A stretch of 64,000 nt of DNA from Bacillus sp. FJAT-29937 (GCF_001509555.1 NZ_LMAS01000002.1:248001-312000), one strand, 5' to 3'; shown: positions 25,688-35,218, counted from the stretch's first letter. Numbers and translations are program-made. The notes: a model not told the origin generated them from the sequence alone.

Positions 25688-25790
25688 CTGTTAAAGGACA
25701 TAGAATCAAGAATTCTCTTTTTGTTGTCCTTTAAATCACTGTTAAAGGACATGGTATCAAGAAATCATCCATTGCATGTCCCTTAAAATT
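25688..25790. repeat. Tandem pair of 51-bp inverted-repeat units
   Basis: CTGTTAAAGGACAT (25688 and 25739) followed by TATCAAGAA-like sequence recurs with a 51-bp period. Each is matched downstream by an inverted TGTCCTTTAA (25725) or TGTCCCTTAA (25777). Two successive stem-loops can form. They lie between the LysR stop and the TetR start. Confidence 0.65.
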
Positions 25791-25793
25791 TTT

Positions 25794-26681
25794 CTATTTT
25801 ATTTTCGTATTCTCTTTAATAATTTCCAGGAAGACCTTCAATGCTTTTGTCTCAAAGGGAGACCTTAACACAGTTGAAAAGTCACGAGTAATGGAAAGGT
25901 CTTTCACCTTTAATACTTTTAATGTCCCAAGAGAAACTTCTTTCCGAATCGTCCAATCAGATAATAAGCTTATGCCTAAACCCGCTTCAACCGATTCCTT
26001 GATTATTTGTGTACTGCCAAATTCCAAGAGTTTTTTAGGAGTGATCCCATATTTAGAAAACATTTTTTCTGCGGCTTCTCTCGTACCTGAACCGATTTCT
26101 CGGCAAATCCACGTTTCACTTTCTAGCTCAGAGAAGGATAAATCCCCCTCCATTTGTGCCGGTCTATTATGAGGGGAAGCAACAATGCTCATCGTATCTA
26201 CAGCAAATGGCTCTACGACTAAGTGGTTATTTTTGTATTCCCCTTCTACAATCCCAATATCTAATTGGTGTCCAAGTACCAATTCAGCAATTTCCTTTGT
26301 ATTCCCAATCGTAATGGAAGGGTTGATTAGAGGGTACTTTTTTTGCATTTTTGCAATCAAGTGAGGCAAGATATACTCACCGTAAGAATAGCTTGCTCCG
26401 ATTGAAAGTGCCCCACTCGGTTTATTCGTTAAATCATCAATAAGAAAGTTCATTTTTGAATAGAGCCCGATAATTTCCTTTGCATGATGGTAAACAATTT
26501 CCCCTGCTTTATTTAAGCGGACATATTTATTGCTGCGTTCTAAAAGAATCGTGCCCATTGTTCGTTCTAATGCTTGAATATATTGACTGACTGCCGGCTG
26601 TGTCATATGTAATTCTTCCGCTGCACGAGAGAAATTCTGCTTTTCCGCAACCATCACAAAAACCGCTAACTGCTGATCCAT
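25794..26681 (-). CDS. LysR family transcriptional regulator (YeiE/CysL-like)
   Basis: A 295-residue LysR protein: the N-terminal HTH (FVMVAEKQNFSRAAEELHMTQPAVSQYIQ) and a substrate-binding domain from ~90 (LSIGASYSYGEYILPHLIA). It is divergent from a YeiH-type exporter gene, the arrangement of E. coli yeiE-yeiH, so it probably activates that gene in response to a sulfur-related or anionic effector (inference). A LysR box lies in the shared intergenic region. Confidence 0.9.
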   Translation of the reverse strand: MDQQLAVFVMVAEKQNFSRAAEELHMTQPAVSQYIQALERTMGTILLERSNKYVRLNKAGEIVYHHAKEIIGLYSKMNFLIDDLTNKPSGALSIGASYSYGEYILPHLIAKMQKKYPLINPSITIGNTKEIAELVLGHQLDIGIVEGEYKNNHLVVEPFAVDTMSIVASPHNRPAQMEGDLSFSELESETWICREIGSGTREAAEKMFSKYGITPKKLLEFGSTQIIKESVEAGLGISLLSDWTIRKEVSLGTLKVLKVKDLSITRDFSTVLRSPFETKALKVFLEIIKENTKIK

Positions 26682-26702
26682 ACGTTACACCACCTTTTTA
26701 AT

Positions 26703-26718
26703 ATAAGAATTTACTTAT
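26703..26718. promoter_or_regulatory. LysR-type box between the divergent genes
   Basis: ATAAG-N6-CTTAT is an inverted repeat of LTTR type (T-N11-A core) in the 122-bp LysR/yeiH intergenic region. It is close to the LysR start, consistent with autorepression and activation of yeiH. Confidence 0.45.
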
Positions 26719-26803
26719 CATCACCATTATAAATTATTATTTCTCTTATTGTAAAAAAAGTATTATGCTGAATGCACAAATGATATTTTGGTGGTGAAAA
26801 AGT

Positions 26804-27850
26804 ATGGAAGCACAAGCAAGAGCACTTGCAACTAGTAAGGAGCCAATTCAGCCAGAAAAAAAACGAGCCCCGTTGGGAAAATGGGCAGGCGGCATCGCTT
26901 TTACATTTTTTATTGCATTTTTAGGTTTTTTATTAGCTAAAGCACCTGGATTCGATCATGTTGGGCAGCTGGCATCTGCCATTGTAATTGCCGTTTTGTA
27001 CAGAAATATTTTAGGATATCCGGAGATTTTGCGTGCAGGTATAACATTTTCTTCAAAAAAGTTATTACGTTTTGCGATTATTCTATATGGGCTCAAGCTA
27101 AATATTGGTACTGTGCTTAGTGATGGTTTAGGCTTGCTCATTCGAGATGCGGGTGTCATTGTTTTTGCGATTCTCTTAACAGTTTGGCTCGCTCGTTTAT
27201 TGAAAGCGGATAAAAACATTTCCCTTCTGGTTGGGGTAGGGACGGGGGTATGTGGAGCTGCTGCCATTGCTGCCATTGCGCCGATTATTAAATCAAAGGA
27301 TGAGGAAACAGCTATTGGTGTAGGAATTATCGCTCTGGTTGGTACGATATTTGCGATTGTCTATACAATTTTACGTCCGATTTTGCCTTTGACAGATGTA
27401 GAGTATGGCATTTGGTCAGGCATAAGTTTACATGAAATTGCTCATGTTGCGCTGGCAGCAGCGCCTGGGGGACAGGATGCCCTGGCAATTGGCCTGCTGG
27501 CAAAGCTAGGTAGGGTATTTTTACTAGTTCCACTTTGCTTTATTTTTATGTATATCATGAAAAACAAAAATTCCGAAGAGAACAATGCGAAAATAGAATT
27601 CCCTTGGTTCTTAATCGGTTTTATCATCATGAGTGTAATTGGCAGCTATGTACTCGGTCCGAAAATTCCTGTTTCAGAGGGCTTTATGAACGGAGTCGCC
27701 AATTTAACTACATGGTGTTTAACAGCAGCCATGGTCGGACTGGGGCTAAATGTCAGCCTTCGCGATCTGCGTACGAAAGCACTAAAGCCATTAATTGCGA
27801 TGGGGATTACGTCTATTGTTCTATCTGTATTAGCTTATTTTATTATTTAG
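26804..27850 (+). CDS. YeiH family putative sulfate exporter
   Basis: A 348-residue protein with about ten membrane segments. Family blocks are visible: SAIVIAVLYRNILG, LRFAIILYGLKLNIG, GVGTGVCGAAAIAAIAPIIK, GISLHEIAHVALAA and the final MVGLGLNVSLRDL. The UPF0324/YeiH proteins are annotated as sulfate exporters, mostly by homology. It is divergent from its LysR gene; GGTGGTG precedes ATG 26804. Confidence 0.88.
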   Translation: MEAQARALATSKEPIQPEKKRAPLGKWAGGIAFTFFIAFLGFLLAKAPGFDHVGQLASAIVIAVLYRNILGYPEILRAGITFSSKKLLRFAIILYGLKLNIGTVLSDGLGLLIRDAGVIVFAILLTVWLARLLKADKNISLLVGVGTGVCGAAAIAAIAPIIKSKDEETAIGVGIIALVGTIFAIVYTILRPILPLTDVEYGIWSGISLHEIAHVALAAAPGGQDALAIGLLAKLGRVFLLVPLCFIFMYIMKNKNSEENNAKIEFPWFLIGFIIMSVIGSYVLGPKIPVSEGFMNGVANLTTWCLTAAMVGLGLNVSLRDLRTKALKPLIAMGITSIVLSVLAYFII

Positions 27851-28011
27851 CCTTGTTTAGATTAGTTTTTTAGATCGGAAGGTAGTTTAGGAGAGTTTTA
27901 AATGACCTTCAGGGAAGTTTTTCAGACCTCAAGGTAAATTAGTTCTATGAGACAAGAAAGTGAACCTTCATTGAAAAATTGCATAATAATCTAGCAAATA
28001 GTGATTAGCCA

Positions 28012-28045
28012 AATACCGGTTGCAATATGACCGGTATTTTTTTTT
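28012..28045 (+). terminator. Terminator in the 488-bp gap after yeiH
   Basis: AATACCGGT and ACCGGTATT pair across a 9-nt loop and are followed by at least eight T residues. It is the only firm element in 27851-28338. A 21-codon frame at 28105-28170 with a GGGGAG site is too short to call. Confidence 0.85.
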
Positions 28046-28338
28046 ATGATCTTCCTGTCTATGTCTTATTTAATTTAAGTTAATTCATTCTTGTGGGGAG
28101 CAACATGAATATACCTCATGGCTTGAAGGATAATGACGGCAGGAATTCATACATACAAAGAAAAGATTAAAATAAAGTTTCAGGGAATTTTCTTATAGGC
28201 ATTTTTTTCTGTTCGTGCTATTATTTTAATATTCAAATTTATTCCCCTCATCCCTTTTTCCTATGTCAGATTGGTCTGTTCTTGTAAGTCGCAGCAGGAA
28301 AGTGAGTTGGAATTTAAATCTTTGGGGGAGGAATTAGC

Positions 28339-29640
28339 GTGATGATTGATGGAAGCAGCAATTTACTCTTAAACTTATTAGTTATTCTTATTACAATGAC
28401 TGTTCATCAATTTTGGGTAGAAAGTAAACCAAACTGTTCTTTTGTCCAAAAATATGCCATCTTATTTACATCCGCTGTAGCCATTCTTCTATGTATGGTC
28501 TTTTCCTTTTATATGGAAGGGGGCATCCAATTTGATCTGAGAAGAGTACCCCTTTGGTTCGGAACTATTTATGGCGGTCCAATGGTAGGGATTATTCTTA
28601 CAGTGGAAACGATTCTCGTACGCCTTTTTACCGGAGGTGCTGGTGGAGCCACCGGTGTGATTATTACTTTCATCACCTCTGTTCTTTTTACTGCGATTAC
28701 GATCTTAATTAGGCCCTTTTATTTTCGTTTAAGAACTTTTTATAAGGTACTGCTCGCTTCAATGATGATTACAATGTTTTCCATTATCATTTTAGTGACG
28801 GTTTCATTTAATAATAATGAACTGTTTTCATTTAAACTTTGGTCGGGCTTCTTGCTTACCAATCTGATAGGAATTATTTTTGTCCATCTATCATTAGAAG
28901 CAATTAGGAGGAACTATTTACTTCGGATGAAGCTTCTACATTCAGCTAAGATAGATGTTGTCGGGCATTTAGCTGCTGCTGTTAATCATGAAGTGAAGAA
29001 TCCCCTCACTACAGTTCGCGGAATGATGCATTTACTGAAAGAAGATCAGTCTCTTCCGACTGAAAAAAGGGAAGCTTTTTTTGAAATTGCATCGCAGGAG
29101 ATTGATAGAATTGATAAGGTTGTATCTGACTATTTAACGTTTGCAAGGCCATATCCTGATAAAATTGAGCAGATATCATTACAAAAGGTTTTATCTGAAT
29201 CTGTTGATATTGTAAAACCTTTGGCAGAACAGGCAAAAATTCAACTTGATATATCCAGCTGTTGCCCTTGTCACGTTTCTGGAGATCATTCTAAATTTGT
29301 ACAAGCCTTAGTAAATATTTTAAAAAACAGCATAGATGCCTCGACTATTGGAGGACAAATAAAGGTAAGAACTGAAATAAAAGAAGAATTATGCATAATT
29401 TCAATAAAAGATAACGGTGCTGGAATGAGTGAAAACATCCTTGGCAAATTAGGAGAACCTTATTTTACGATGACAGGCAATGGTACTGGTCTCGGTATGA
29501 TGGTCGTTTTTAGAATAATTGAAAGCATGAACGGAAAAATAAATATAAAAAGTAAATTAGGTATAGGAACGGAAGTCATCCTTGAAATCCCAACTTCCAC
29601 ATGTGAAGAAATGAAGAAAATGGTCCCTAATGTTGGTTAA
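28339..29640 (+). CDS. Membrane sensor histidine kinase, KinB-like (5TM-LYT input)
   Basis: A 433-residue kinase. Residues ~1-195 hold about six membrane segments of the 5TMR-LYT type (RVPLWFGTIYGGPMVGIIL). Then come HisKA with His217 in NHEVKNPL and an HATPase domain (N box ILKNSIDAS, G boxes DNGAGMSE and GTGLGM). Size and layout match B. subtilis KinB. No response regulator gene is near, so it is an orphan that could feed the Spo0F phosphorelay (inference). GGGGGAGGA supports GTG 28339 or ATG 28342. Confidence 0.87.
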   Translation: MMIDGSSNLLLNLLVILITMTVHQFWVESKPNCSFVQKYAILFTSAVAILLCMVFSFYMEGGIQFDLRRVPLWFGTIYGGPMVGIILTVETILVRLFTGGAGGATGVIITFITSVLFTAITILIRPFYFRLRTFYKVLLASMMITMFSIIILVTVSFNNNELFSFKLWSGFLLTNLIGIIFVHLSLEAIRRNYLLRMKLLHSAKIDVVGHLAAAVNHEVKNPLTTVRGMMHLLKEDQSLPTEKREAFFEIASQEIDRIDKVVSDYLTFARPYPDKIEQISLQKVLSESVDIVKPLAEQAKIQLDISSCCPCHVSGDHSKFVQALVNILKNSIDASTIGGQIKVRTEIKEELCIISIKDNGAGMSENILGKLGEPYFTMTGNGTGLGMMVVFRIIESMNGKINIKSKLGIGTEVILEIPTSTCEEMKKMVPNVG

Positions 29641-29658
29641 TATCATTTAATATTTAAT

Positions 29659-29701
29659 GTGAGTTCGCTAATGATTGTGTAATAGCGAACTCACTTTTTT
29701 T
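29659..29701 (+). terminator. Terminator after the histidine kinase
   Basis: GTGAGTTCGCTA and TAGCGAACTCAC form a 12-bp perfect stem followed by seven T residues. Confidence 0.92.
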
Positions 29702-29738
29702 GTATTTCGCCATCTGTTTATAGATGTTAGGGAAAATA

Positions 29739-29787
29739 TTGACTCATCAGTCAATTGATATTAAAATTAAATTGACTATTCAGTCAA
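29739..29787 (+). promoter_or_regulatory. ABC-tetR operon promoter with twin operators
   Basis: TTGACT (29739-29744), 17 bp, TAAAAT (29762-29767) form a sigma-A promoter. TTGACT-N4-AGTCAA occurs twice (29739-29754 over the -35, 29772-29787 at the start point), 33 bp or three helical turns apart. This is a natural operator pair for the TetR encoded as the third gene. Confidence 0.82.
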
Positions 29788-29819
29788 TACTTGTTTGCAC
29801 TCAATAGGAGGGGTTAGAT

Positions 29820-30692
29820 GTGGGTATTGTAGAGCTTAAGAATTTAACGAAATCCTATAAACAGAATCGAGGAATTATGGATGTTTCTTTTTCCATTGAA
29901 GAAGCTGAGATTTTTGGGTTTATCGGTCCGAATGGTGCAGGGAAAAGTACAACAATTAGAACCCTGTTGAATTTCATCTATCCGACGAGCGGCAGTGCAA
30001 CAATTTTTGGCAAGGATATTATTCAACATTCAAAGGAAATTAGGCAAAATGTTGGTTATTTGCCATCTGAGGTTCATTATTATGATGATATGAAGGTTGT
30101 TGATTTATTAAAATACTCGGCACGTTTTCATGGGAATTTAAACAGCACTAGAATGAAGGATTTGGCTGCTAGACTTGACCTTGATATCAATCGGAAAATT
30201 GAAGACCTATCCTTTGGAAATCGCAAAAAAGTAGGAATAGTGCAAGCCTTGCTTCATGAACCAAAGCTGATCATTTTAGATGAACCAACGAGCGGCCTTG
30301 ATCCTTTAATTCAGAATCACTTTTTCGAGCTCCTTGCTGAAGAGAGGGATAAGGGGGCGACCATCTTTTTCTCCTCCCATATTTTAAGTGAAGTTCAGAA
30401 AATGTGTGATCGAGTGGCGATTATTAAAGAAGGTAAGCTCGTGGCAGTTGAAACGATTGAACATCTGACGAAAAATAAAGTAAAAAATATTACGATTACA
30501 TTTGAACAGCCTGAACAGTTTACTTTTACAGTGGATGGGATATTAAAACGAGAAGTAAATGGAAAAGAAGTAACTCTGCTTTATAGCGGGGAGATTAAAG
30601 CACTTCTTCAGCATCTTATTGATTTACCTGTTCAAGATGTGCTTATAGAAGAGCCGACTTTGGAAGAAATATTCATGCACTATTATGAATAG
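29820..30692 (+). CDS. ABC transporter ATP-binding protein
   Basis: A 290-residue ABC ATPase: Walker A GPNGAGKST, signature LSFGNRKK (divergent from LSGGQ), Walker B LIILDEPTSGLD, and H-loop SSHIL. A ~80-residue C-terminal extension is typical of DrrA/CcmA-type drug or lantibiotic exporters. GTG 29820 has AGGAGGGG. It forms an operon with an ABC-2 permease and a TetR regulator. Confidence 0.92.
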   Translation: MGIVELKNLTKSYKQNRGIMDVSFSIEEAEIFGFIGPNGAGKSTTIRTLLNFIYPTSGSATIFGKDIIQHSKEIRQNVGYLPSEVHYYDDMKVVDLLKYSARFHGNLNSTRMKDLAARLDLDINRKIEDLSFGNRKKVGIVQALLHEPKLIILDEPTSGLDPLIQNHFFELLAEERDKGATIFFSSHILSEVQKMCDRVAIIKEGKLVAVETIEHLTKNKVKNITITFEQPEQFTFTVDGILKREVNGKEVTLLYSGEIKALLQHLIDLPVQDVLIEEPTLEEIFMHYYE

Positions 30693-30706
30693 AGGGAGGG
30701 AGATCA

Positions 30707-31504
30707 ATGATTTTTAAAAGGGAGTTTAGACGCGGGCAAAAGTCACTTATCATTTGGAGCTTGGTGCTTGCGGGATTAATTATCTGGCTATTAAGCATTT
30801 TTCCTCAGTTTGCCGAGGGGCAGAAGTCAATTCAGACTTTGTTTGATGCCTATCCAGAATCCATGAAGCAAATGTTTGGGATGGACCGGCTTAATCTGGG
30901 AACATTAATTGGTTTTTACGGCATTGAGGTCTACATGATGACCACTCTTTTAGGAAGTATTTATGCAGCTATGCTCGCCTCAAACATTCTTGCCAAAGAA
31001 GAAAATGAAAAAACGATTGAATTTTTACTATCTAAGCCTGTGTCAAGAAGCCAAATTGTAGCGAAGAAGCTTATGGCTGTGATTGTCAATATCGTAATCT
31101 TAAACATCGTATCCACGATATCGAGTATCATTGGCTTTCAGTTTGCTAAAGAAGAAGCGATTCAGTGGAGCACTTTTGCGTTGCTGGCCATAGCGACGCT
31201 GTTATTGCATGTAACTTTTGCTGCAATAGCCTTTATGTTCTCTTCGATTTTGAGAAAAACAAGGAACGTTCTATCGATATCACTAGCGGTTGTGATTGTT
31301 TCTTACTTTATCAGTATCATGTCAGGATTATCCGAGGATTTGGATATCCTAAAATATTTTAGCCCGTTTAAATATGTTGAGGCAGCCAATATAATTAATG
31401 AACAAATAATTGAATCAATTTTTTTGCTGCTAATGGGAGCAATTATCCTTATTAGTTTCATCGTCTCATTTATGATATATAAAAAGAAGGACATTTCAGT
31501 CTAA
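30707..31504 (+). CDS. ABC-2 type transporter permease
   Basis: A 265-residue permease with six membrane segments and the ABC-2 landmarks EEENEKTIEFLLSKPVSRSQ (cytoplasmic loop facing the ATPase) and LGSIYAAMLASNILAKE. It starts 14 nt after the ATPase gene with GGGAGGGAG. Together they probably export a hydrophobic compound or antibiotic. The substrate is unknown; the TetR partner implies inducibility. Confidence 0.88.
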   Translation: MIFKREFRRGQKSLIIWSLVLAGLIIWLLSIFPQFAEGQKSIQTLFDAYPESMKQMFGMDRLNLGTLIGFYGIEVYMMTTLLGSIYAAMLASNILAKEENEKTIEFLLSKPVSRSQIVAKKLMAVIVNIVILNIVSTISSIIGFQFAKEEAIQWSTFALLAIATLLLHVTFAAIAFMFSSILRKTRNVLSISLAVVIVSYFISIMSGLSEDLDILKYFSPFKYVEAANIINEQIIESIFLLLMGAIILISFIVSFMIYKKKDISV

Positions 31505-31522
31505 AAAAGTAGGTGCGCATTC

Positions 31523-32173
31523 TTGTATTCAGTTTTTGAAAAGCAGCCACAGGAGAAAAAGGATCTAATTATTAAAGTGGCGATTGAGGAATTTGTGAAA
31601 AATGGCTTTGAAAAAGCGTCTACCGATACGATTACGAGCCGAGCAGGCATTTCAAAGGGGATTCTTTTTCATTATTTTAAAAGCAAGAAAAATTTATATA
31701 TTTATCTAGTAAGTTATTGTGTCGATCTCCTTACCGAAACAACAATGGAAGCACTAAGAAAGGTAAAGTCAGATGACTTTTTTGAAAGGATAAAAGAAAT
31801 TTATCTATTGAAGCATGAAATTATTGCGCACTTTATGCAGGAAACGCTGCTTATCACTGATGCCTTATTTAATCCCCCTGTTGCAGTGAGTAAGGATATG
31901 CAGGACATTCTTAATAAACATTTTGAAACTTATCAAAAGGAATTCATGCTGGAGCATATTTATCTTAAAGAGCTTATTCAAATAGATAAGTTAAGAGAAG
32001 GAATTTCTGTTGATACAGTTATTAATATGACGATGTTTATTGGTGATCAATTAGGAAATAAGTATCAAACACTCTATAAAAATAAGCTTTATGACTTTTT
32101 CACAAAGCCAGACCCTCTTGCTCAGGAGTTAAATGATTACCTGGATATTGTGAAAAATGGGGTATATAAATAA
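31523..32173 (+). CDS. TetR/AcrR family regulator of the ABC operon
   Basis: A 216-residue TetR protein: the HTH spans KKDLIIKVAIEEFVKNGFEKAST and ITSRAGISKGILFHYFKSKKNLY. The C-terminal part is ligand-binding and unassigned. TTG 31523 has AGGTG nearby. Being third in the operon, it is placed to autoregulate through the twin TTGACT/AGTCAA sites ~1.8 kb upstream. Confidence 0.9.
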   Translation: MYSVFEKQPQEKKDLIIKVAIEEFVKNGFEKASTDTITSRAGISKGILFHYFKSKKNLYIYLVSYCVDLLTETTMEALRKVKSDDFFERIKEIYLLKHEIIAHFMQETLLITDALFNPPVAVSKDMQDILNKHFETYQKEFMLEHIYLKELIQIDKLREGISVDTVINMTMFIGDQLGNKYQTLYKNKLYDFFTKPDPLAQELNDYLDIVKNGVYK

Positions 32174-32241
32174 TTGGTCCAGCAGTTCTGTATAAATAGA
32201 CTATTTATAAGGCATTAATAGATCCAGAGGGGGTATGTTCT

Positions 32242-33531
32242 ATGAAGATGCAGAATATCATAAAGCTCACAGTATATTTATCTTTACTCTTTCTAATATC
32301 CGCTTGTAATTTTGTAAAGAACCCCCCACCTGAAAATATCCATCAAAAAGAGAATGCCTTACAGCCAAAAGAGGTAAAGCCTTCCGCAATAAATTTGGAT
32401 GAGGTGCTGGAAAAGGCCCAAACCGGGATGATCATTGATAGTCCATTTAATGTATTGAATAGCAATTTAGAGCAGGTTAAAGCCCAGTGGGGAGAACCTG
32501 ACAAAGTGGACAAAGCAGGCTACGGTTCCTATGCTTCCTATCATAATAAAAATGTCGTTTTAGGGTTTAATATGGAGGATGAAATCTTTGATGCCCGTTC
32601 CTATAGGGAGAATTTAAATGAAGTTACACTAGAACTTATCGAAGAAGCATTTGGCGAGCCATCGGATATAAGAGAGCTTAGCCATGAGAAAATTTATGTT
32701 TACATTTTAAAAGAAAACATTGAATTAAAATTTGTGATTCCTAAAAATAAAACTGGAGTCAATCACATATCTGTTTTTAATCCGCAAAGGGCTATGGAAA
32801 AAAGTCAAGCAGATAATGAGTATTCTCTCGATATTAGAGGGGTATCGAATCAATTGACGGCTGCAGCTTGGAGAAAAATGCAAAATTGGCGAGAGCAAAT
32901 CGTCCTTTTTTCGCACGAGCAGAAAAATGTCTATATAAATGGCCCCAATAGGAAAATGGTTGCGCTAACATTCGATGACGGGCCTGATGTAACTGTCACT
33001 CCAGCCATTGTTGATATATTAGATGAATATCAGGTACCAGGCAGCTTCTTCTTTTTAGGGAAAGAAGTTGTGAAACACCCAGATGTGGTAAAGGATGCTT
33101 TTGAGAAAGGAAACTTGATCTTAAGCCATAGCTATAATCATATAGACTTAACTCAGCTGAATATTGAAGAGATTCGAATGGAAATAGATAAAGCAGGAGA
33201 AGCGATTAAGTCGGTAATTGGCAGAGAACCGGCAATTCTCCGGTCACCATATGGGGAAACGAATGACCAGGTTGCTGCTGTTGCGCAAGAAGAAGGCTAT
33301 TCGATTATACTTTGGTCCATTGATACGCTTGATTGGTCACAAATGGAAGCCGAAAACATTACTAACAATGTGGTGGAAAATGTGAGAAATGGCGATATTA
33401 TTCTCATGCACTCTGATTCTGATAAGACGGAGACACAAAGAGCTCTTCCTCATATTATTGAAGCATTGCAGGAACAGGGCTTTGAAATGGTTGACTTGGA
33501 AACATTATTACATGTAAAAGCTTATAAATAG
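32242..33531 (+). CDS. Lipoprotein with DUF4309 and polysaccharide deacetylase domains
   Basis: A 429-residue protein: a lipoprotein signal with lipobox LISAC, a DUF4309/YjgB-like domain (~55-185; LEQVKAQWGEPDKVDKAGYG), then a NodB deacetylase domain. The catalytic motifs are TFDDGP (243-248), HSYNH with metal ligands His296 and His300, RSPYGETN, LDW and ILMHS. All catalytic residues are present, so it is probably active on peptidoglycan or another surface glycan outside the membrane. The joining of DUF4309 with NodB is uncommon. It is monocistronic. Confidence 0.88.
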   Translation: MKMQNIIKLTVYLSLLFLISACNFVKNPPPENIHQKENALQPKEVKPSAINLDEVLEKAQTGMIIDSPFNVLNSNLEQVKAQWGEPDKVDKAGYGSYASYHNKNVVLGFNMEDEIFDARSYRENLNEVTLELIEEAFGEPSDIRELSHEKIYVYILKENIELKFVIPKNKTGVNHISVFNPQRAMEKSQADNEYSLDIRGVSNQLTAAAWRKMQNWREQIVLFSHEQKNVYINGPNRKMVALTFDDGPDVTVTPAIVDILDEYQVPGSFFFLGKEVVKHPDVVKDAFEKGNLILSHSYNHIDLTQLNIEEIRMEIDKAGEAIKSVIGREPAILRSPYGETNDQVAAVAQEEGYSIILWSIDTLDWSQMEAENITNNVVENVRNGDIILMHSDSDKTETQRALPHIIEALQEQGFEMVDLETLLHVKAYK

Positions 33532-33544
33532 AAACAGTGATATT

Positions 33545-33574
33545 CCTTTACCTGTTGAGAGGTAAAGGTTTTTT
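33545..33574 (+). terminator. Terminator after the deacetylase lipoprotein
   Basis: CCTTTACC and GGTAAAGG pair across an 8-nt loop and are followed by TTTTTT. Confidence 0.9.
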
Positions 33575-33703
33575 AATTTTAAAAGTATAGTAAAAATGAT
33601 CGGTTTGCATTATAATGGCAAAAAATAAACATTTGTTGGAAATATATAATGCCTTTGGACACGAATATACAGGGAGCAACAAAAATCTGAAGGGAGAGCG
33701 TAT

Positions 33704-35218
33704 ATGATATCAAAAGAAAGCAATATTAAATTAGTAGTTGCAGGTTTGTTGCTTGGGATTCTAATGTCCGCGATGGATAATACGATTGTTGCGACGGCAA
33801 TGGGAACGATTGTTTCAGATCTTGGTGACTTTGATAAGTTTGTATGGGTAACGTCTGCTTACATGGTAGCGGTTATGGCAGGAATGCCGATCTTCGGGAA
33901 ATTATCTGACATGTTTGGACGAAAACGATTTTTTATTTTTGGTTTAATTGTTTTTTTAATTGGGTCTTCCCTTTGCGGAATTGCCGGGAGTATGGTGCAG
34001 CTGAGTGTTTTTCGGGCAATTCAAGGAATCGGGGGAGGCGCTTTAATGCCGATCGCCTTTACGATCGTTTTCGATATTTTTCCTCCAGAAAAGCGAGGAA
34101 AAATGACCGGGTTACTAGGTGCCGTATTTGGGGCATCGAGTGTGCTTGGCCCTTTATTAGGAGCTTATATTACAGAATATATTAGTTGGCATTGGGTTTT
34201 TTATGTGAATATTCCCATCGGAATTGTTTCATTATGGCTGATCGTTCGCTACTACAAGGAAACCTCCCAGTTAAAAGAACAAAAAATTGATTGGGGAGGG
34301 GCTATAACCCTAATAATCGCTATCATTTGCCTAATGTTTGCATTGGAGCTAGGCGGAAAGAAATATGCATGGGATTCTGTTCAAGTAATTAGTTTATTTA
34401 TTGGTTTCGCTCTATGTTTTATTGCTTTTTTCATTATAGAATTGAAAGCAAAGGAGCCAATTTTGCCATTTTGGTTATTCAAAAGACGATTATTTGCCAC
34501 TTCGCAAATTTTAGCGTTTTTATATGGGGGCACCTTTATCATATTAACGGTCTTTATCCCTATTTTTGTTCAAGCTGTTTATGGAGGATCAGCTACAAAT
34601 GCAGGATTAATTTTGATGCCGATGATGCTTGGATCAGTAGCAGGAAGTGCCGGTGGAGGGATTTTTCAAACGAAAACAAGCTTCCGCAATTTAATGATGA
34701 TTTCTATCATTTCGTATTTTGCTGGCATGTATTTCTTGAGCACTTTGACACCAGACACATCTAGAGCTTTAATGACTATGTATATGATTATCGTCGGTTT
34801 TGGAATGGGCTTCTCCTTTTCATTATTGCCAACAGCTTCTGTTCACAATTTGGAACCGCATTTTCGGGGAACGGCCAATTCAACGAACTCCTTTTTACGT
34901 TCGTTTGGCATGACGATAGGGATCACTGTTTTTGGTACAATTCAAAATAAGGTTTTTACACAAAATATGGCGGATGCGTTTAAGGGAATGGATGGTGGTC
35001 AGTCTTTTGGAAACTTAGACAACTCCCGTCAGATTTTTGAGGCAAGTGAACGTGCAAAAATTCCAAGCTTTGTTTTAGATAAAATTGTTGATTCACTTTC
35101 AACCTCTATTACATTTACCTTTTTCATTGCCTTAATACCGATTTTACTTTCGGCTATTGTTGTCTTCATGATGGGTAAGGACCGAGTGGTAGTAGCAAAG
35201 GAAGTTAAAAATCAATAG
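33704..35218 (+). CDS. MFS drug exporter, DHA2 (EmrB/QacA) family, 14 TM
   Basis: A 504-residue major facilitator with fourteen hydrophobic segments. DHA2 motifs are seen: MSAMDNTIVATAMGTI (motif D1), GKLSDMFGRKRFF (motif A), RAIQGIGGGALMP (motif B) and GASSVLGPLLGAYI (motif C). It probably expels drugs or dyes using protons. A terminator separates it from the MerR/TipAS gene, which could still control it in trans (inference). Confidence 0.93.
   Translation: MISKESNIKLVVAGLLLGILMSAMDNTIVATAMGTIVSDLGDFDKFVWVTSAYMVAVMAGMPIFGKLSDMFGRKRFFIFGLIVFLIGSSLCGIAGSMVQLSVFRAIQGIGGGALMPIAFTIVFDIFPPEKRGKMTGLLGAVFGASSVLGPLLGAYITEYISWHWVFYVNIPIGIVSLWLIVRYYKETSQLKEQKIDWGGAITLIIAIICLMFALELGGKKYAWDSVQVISLFIGFALCFIAFFIIELKAKEPILPFWLFKRRLFATSQILAFLYGGTFIILTVFIPIFVQAVYGGSATNAGLILMPMMLGSVAGSAGGGIFQTKTSFRNLMMISIISYFAGMYFLSTLTPDTSRALMTMYMIIVGFGMGFSFSLLPTASVHNLEPHFRGTANSTNSFLRSFGMTIGITVFGTIQNKVFTQNMADAFKGMDGGQSFGNLDNSRQIFEASERAKIPSFVLDKIVDSLSTSITFTFFIALIPILLSAIVVFMMGKDRVVVAKEVKNQ

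Noticed and set aside
25621-25752. Longer TetR start at 25752
   Set aside because: The extension is translated from the repeated stem-loop region and has no ribosome binding site; ATG 25620 has GAGGTGAG.
28105-28170. 21-residue peptide after a GGGGAG site
   Set aside because: Too short and without composition or context support; it follows a terminator but has no visible promoter or terminator of its own.
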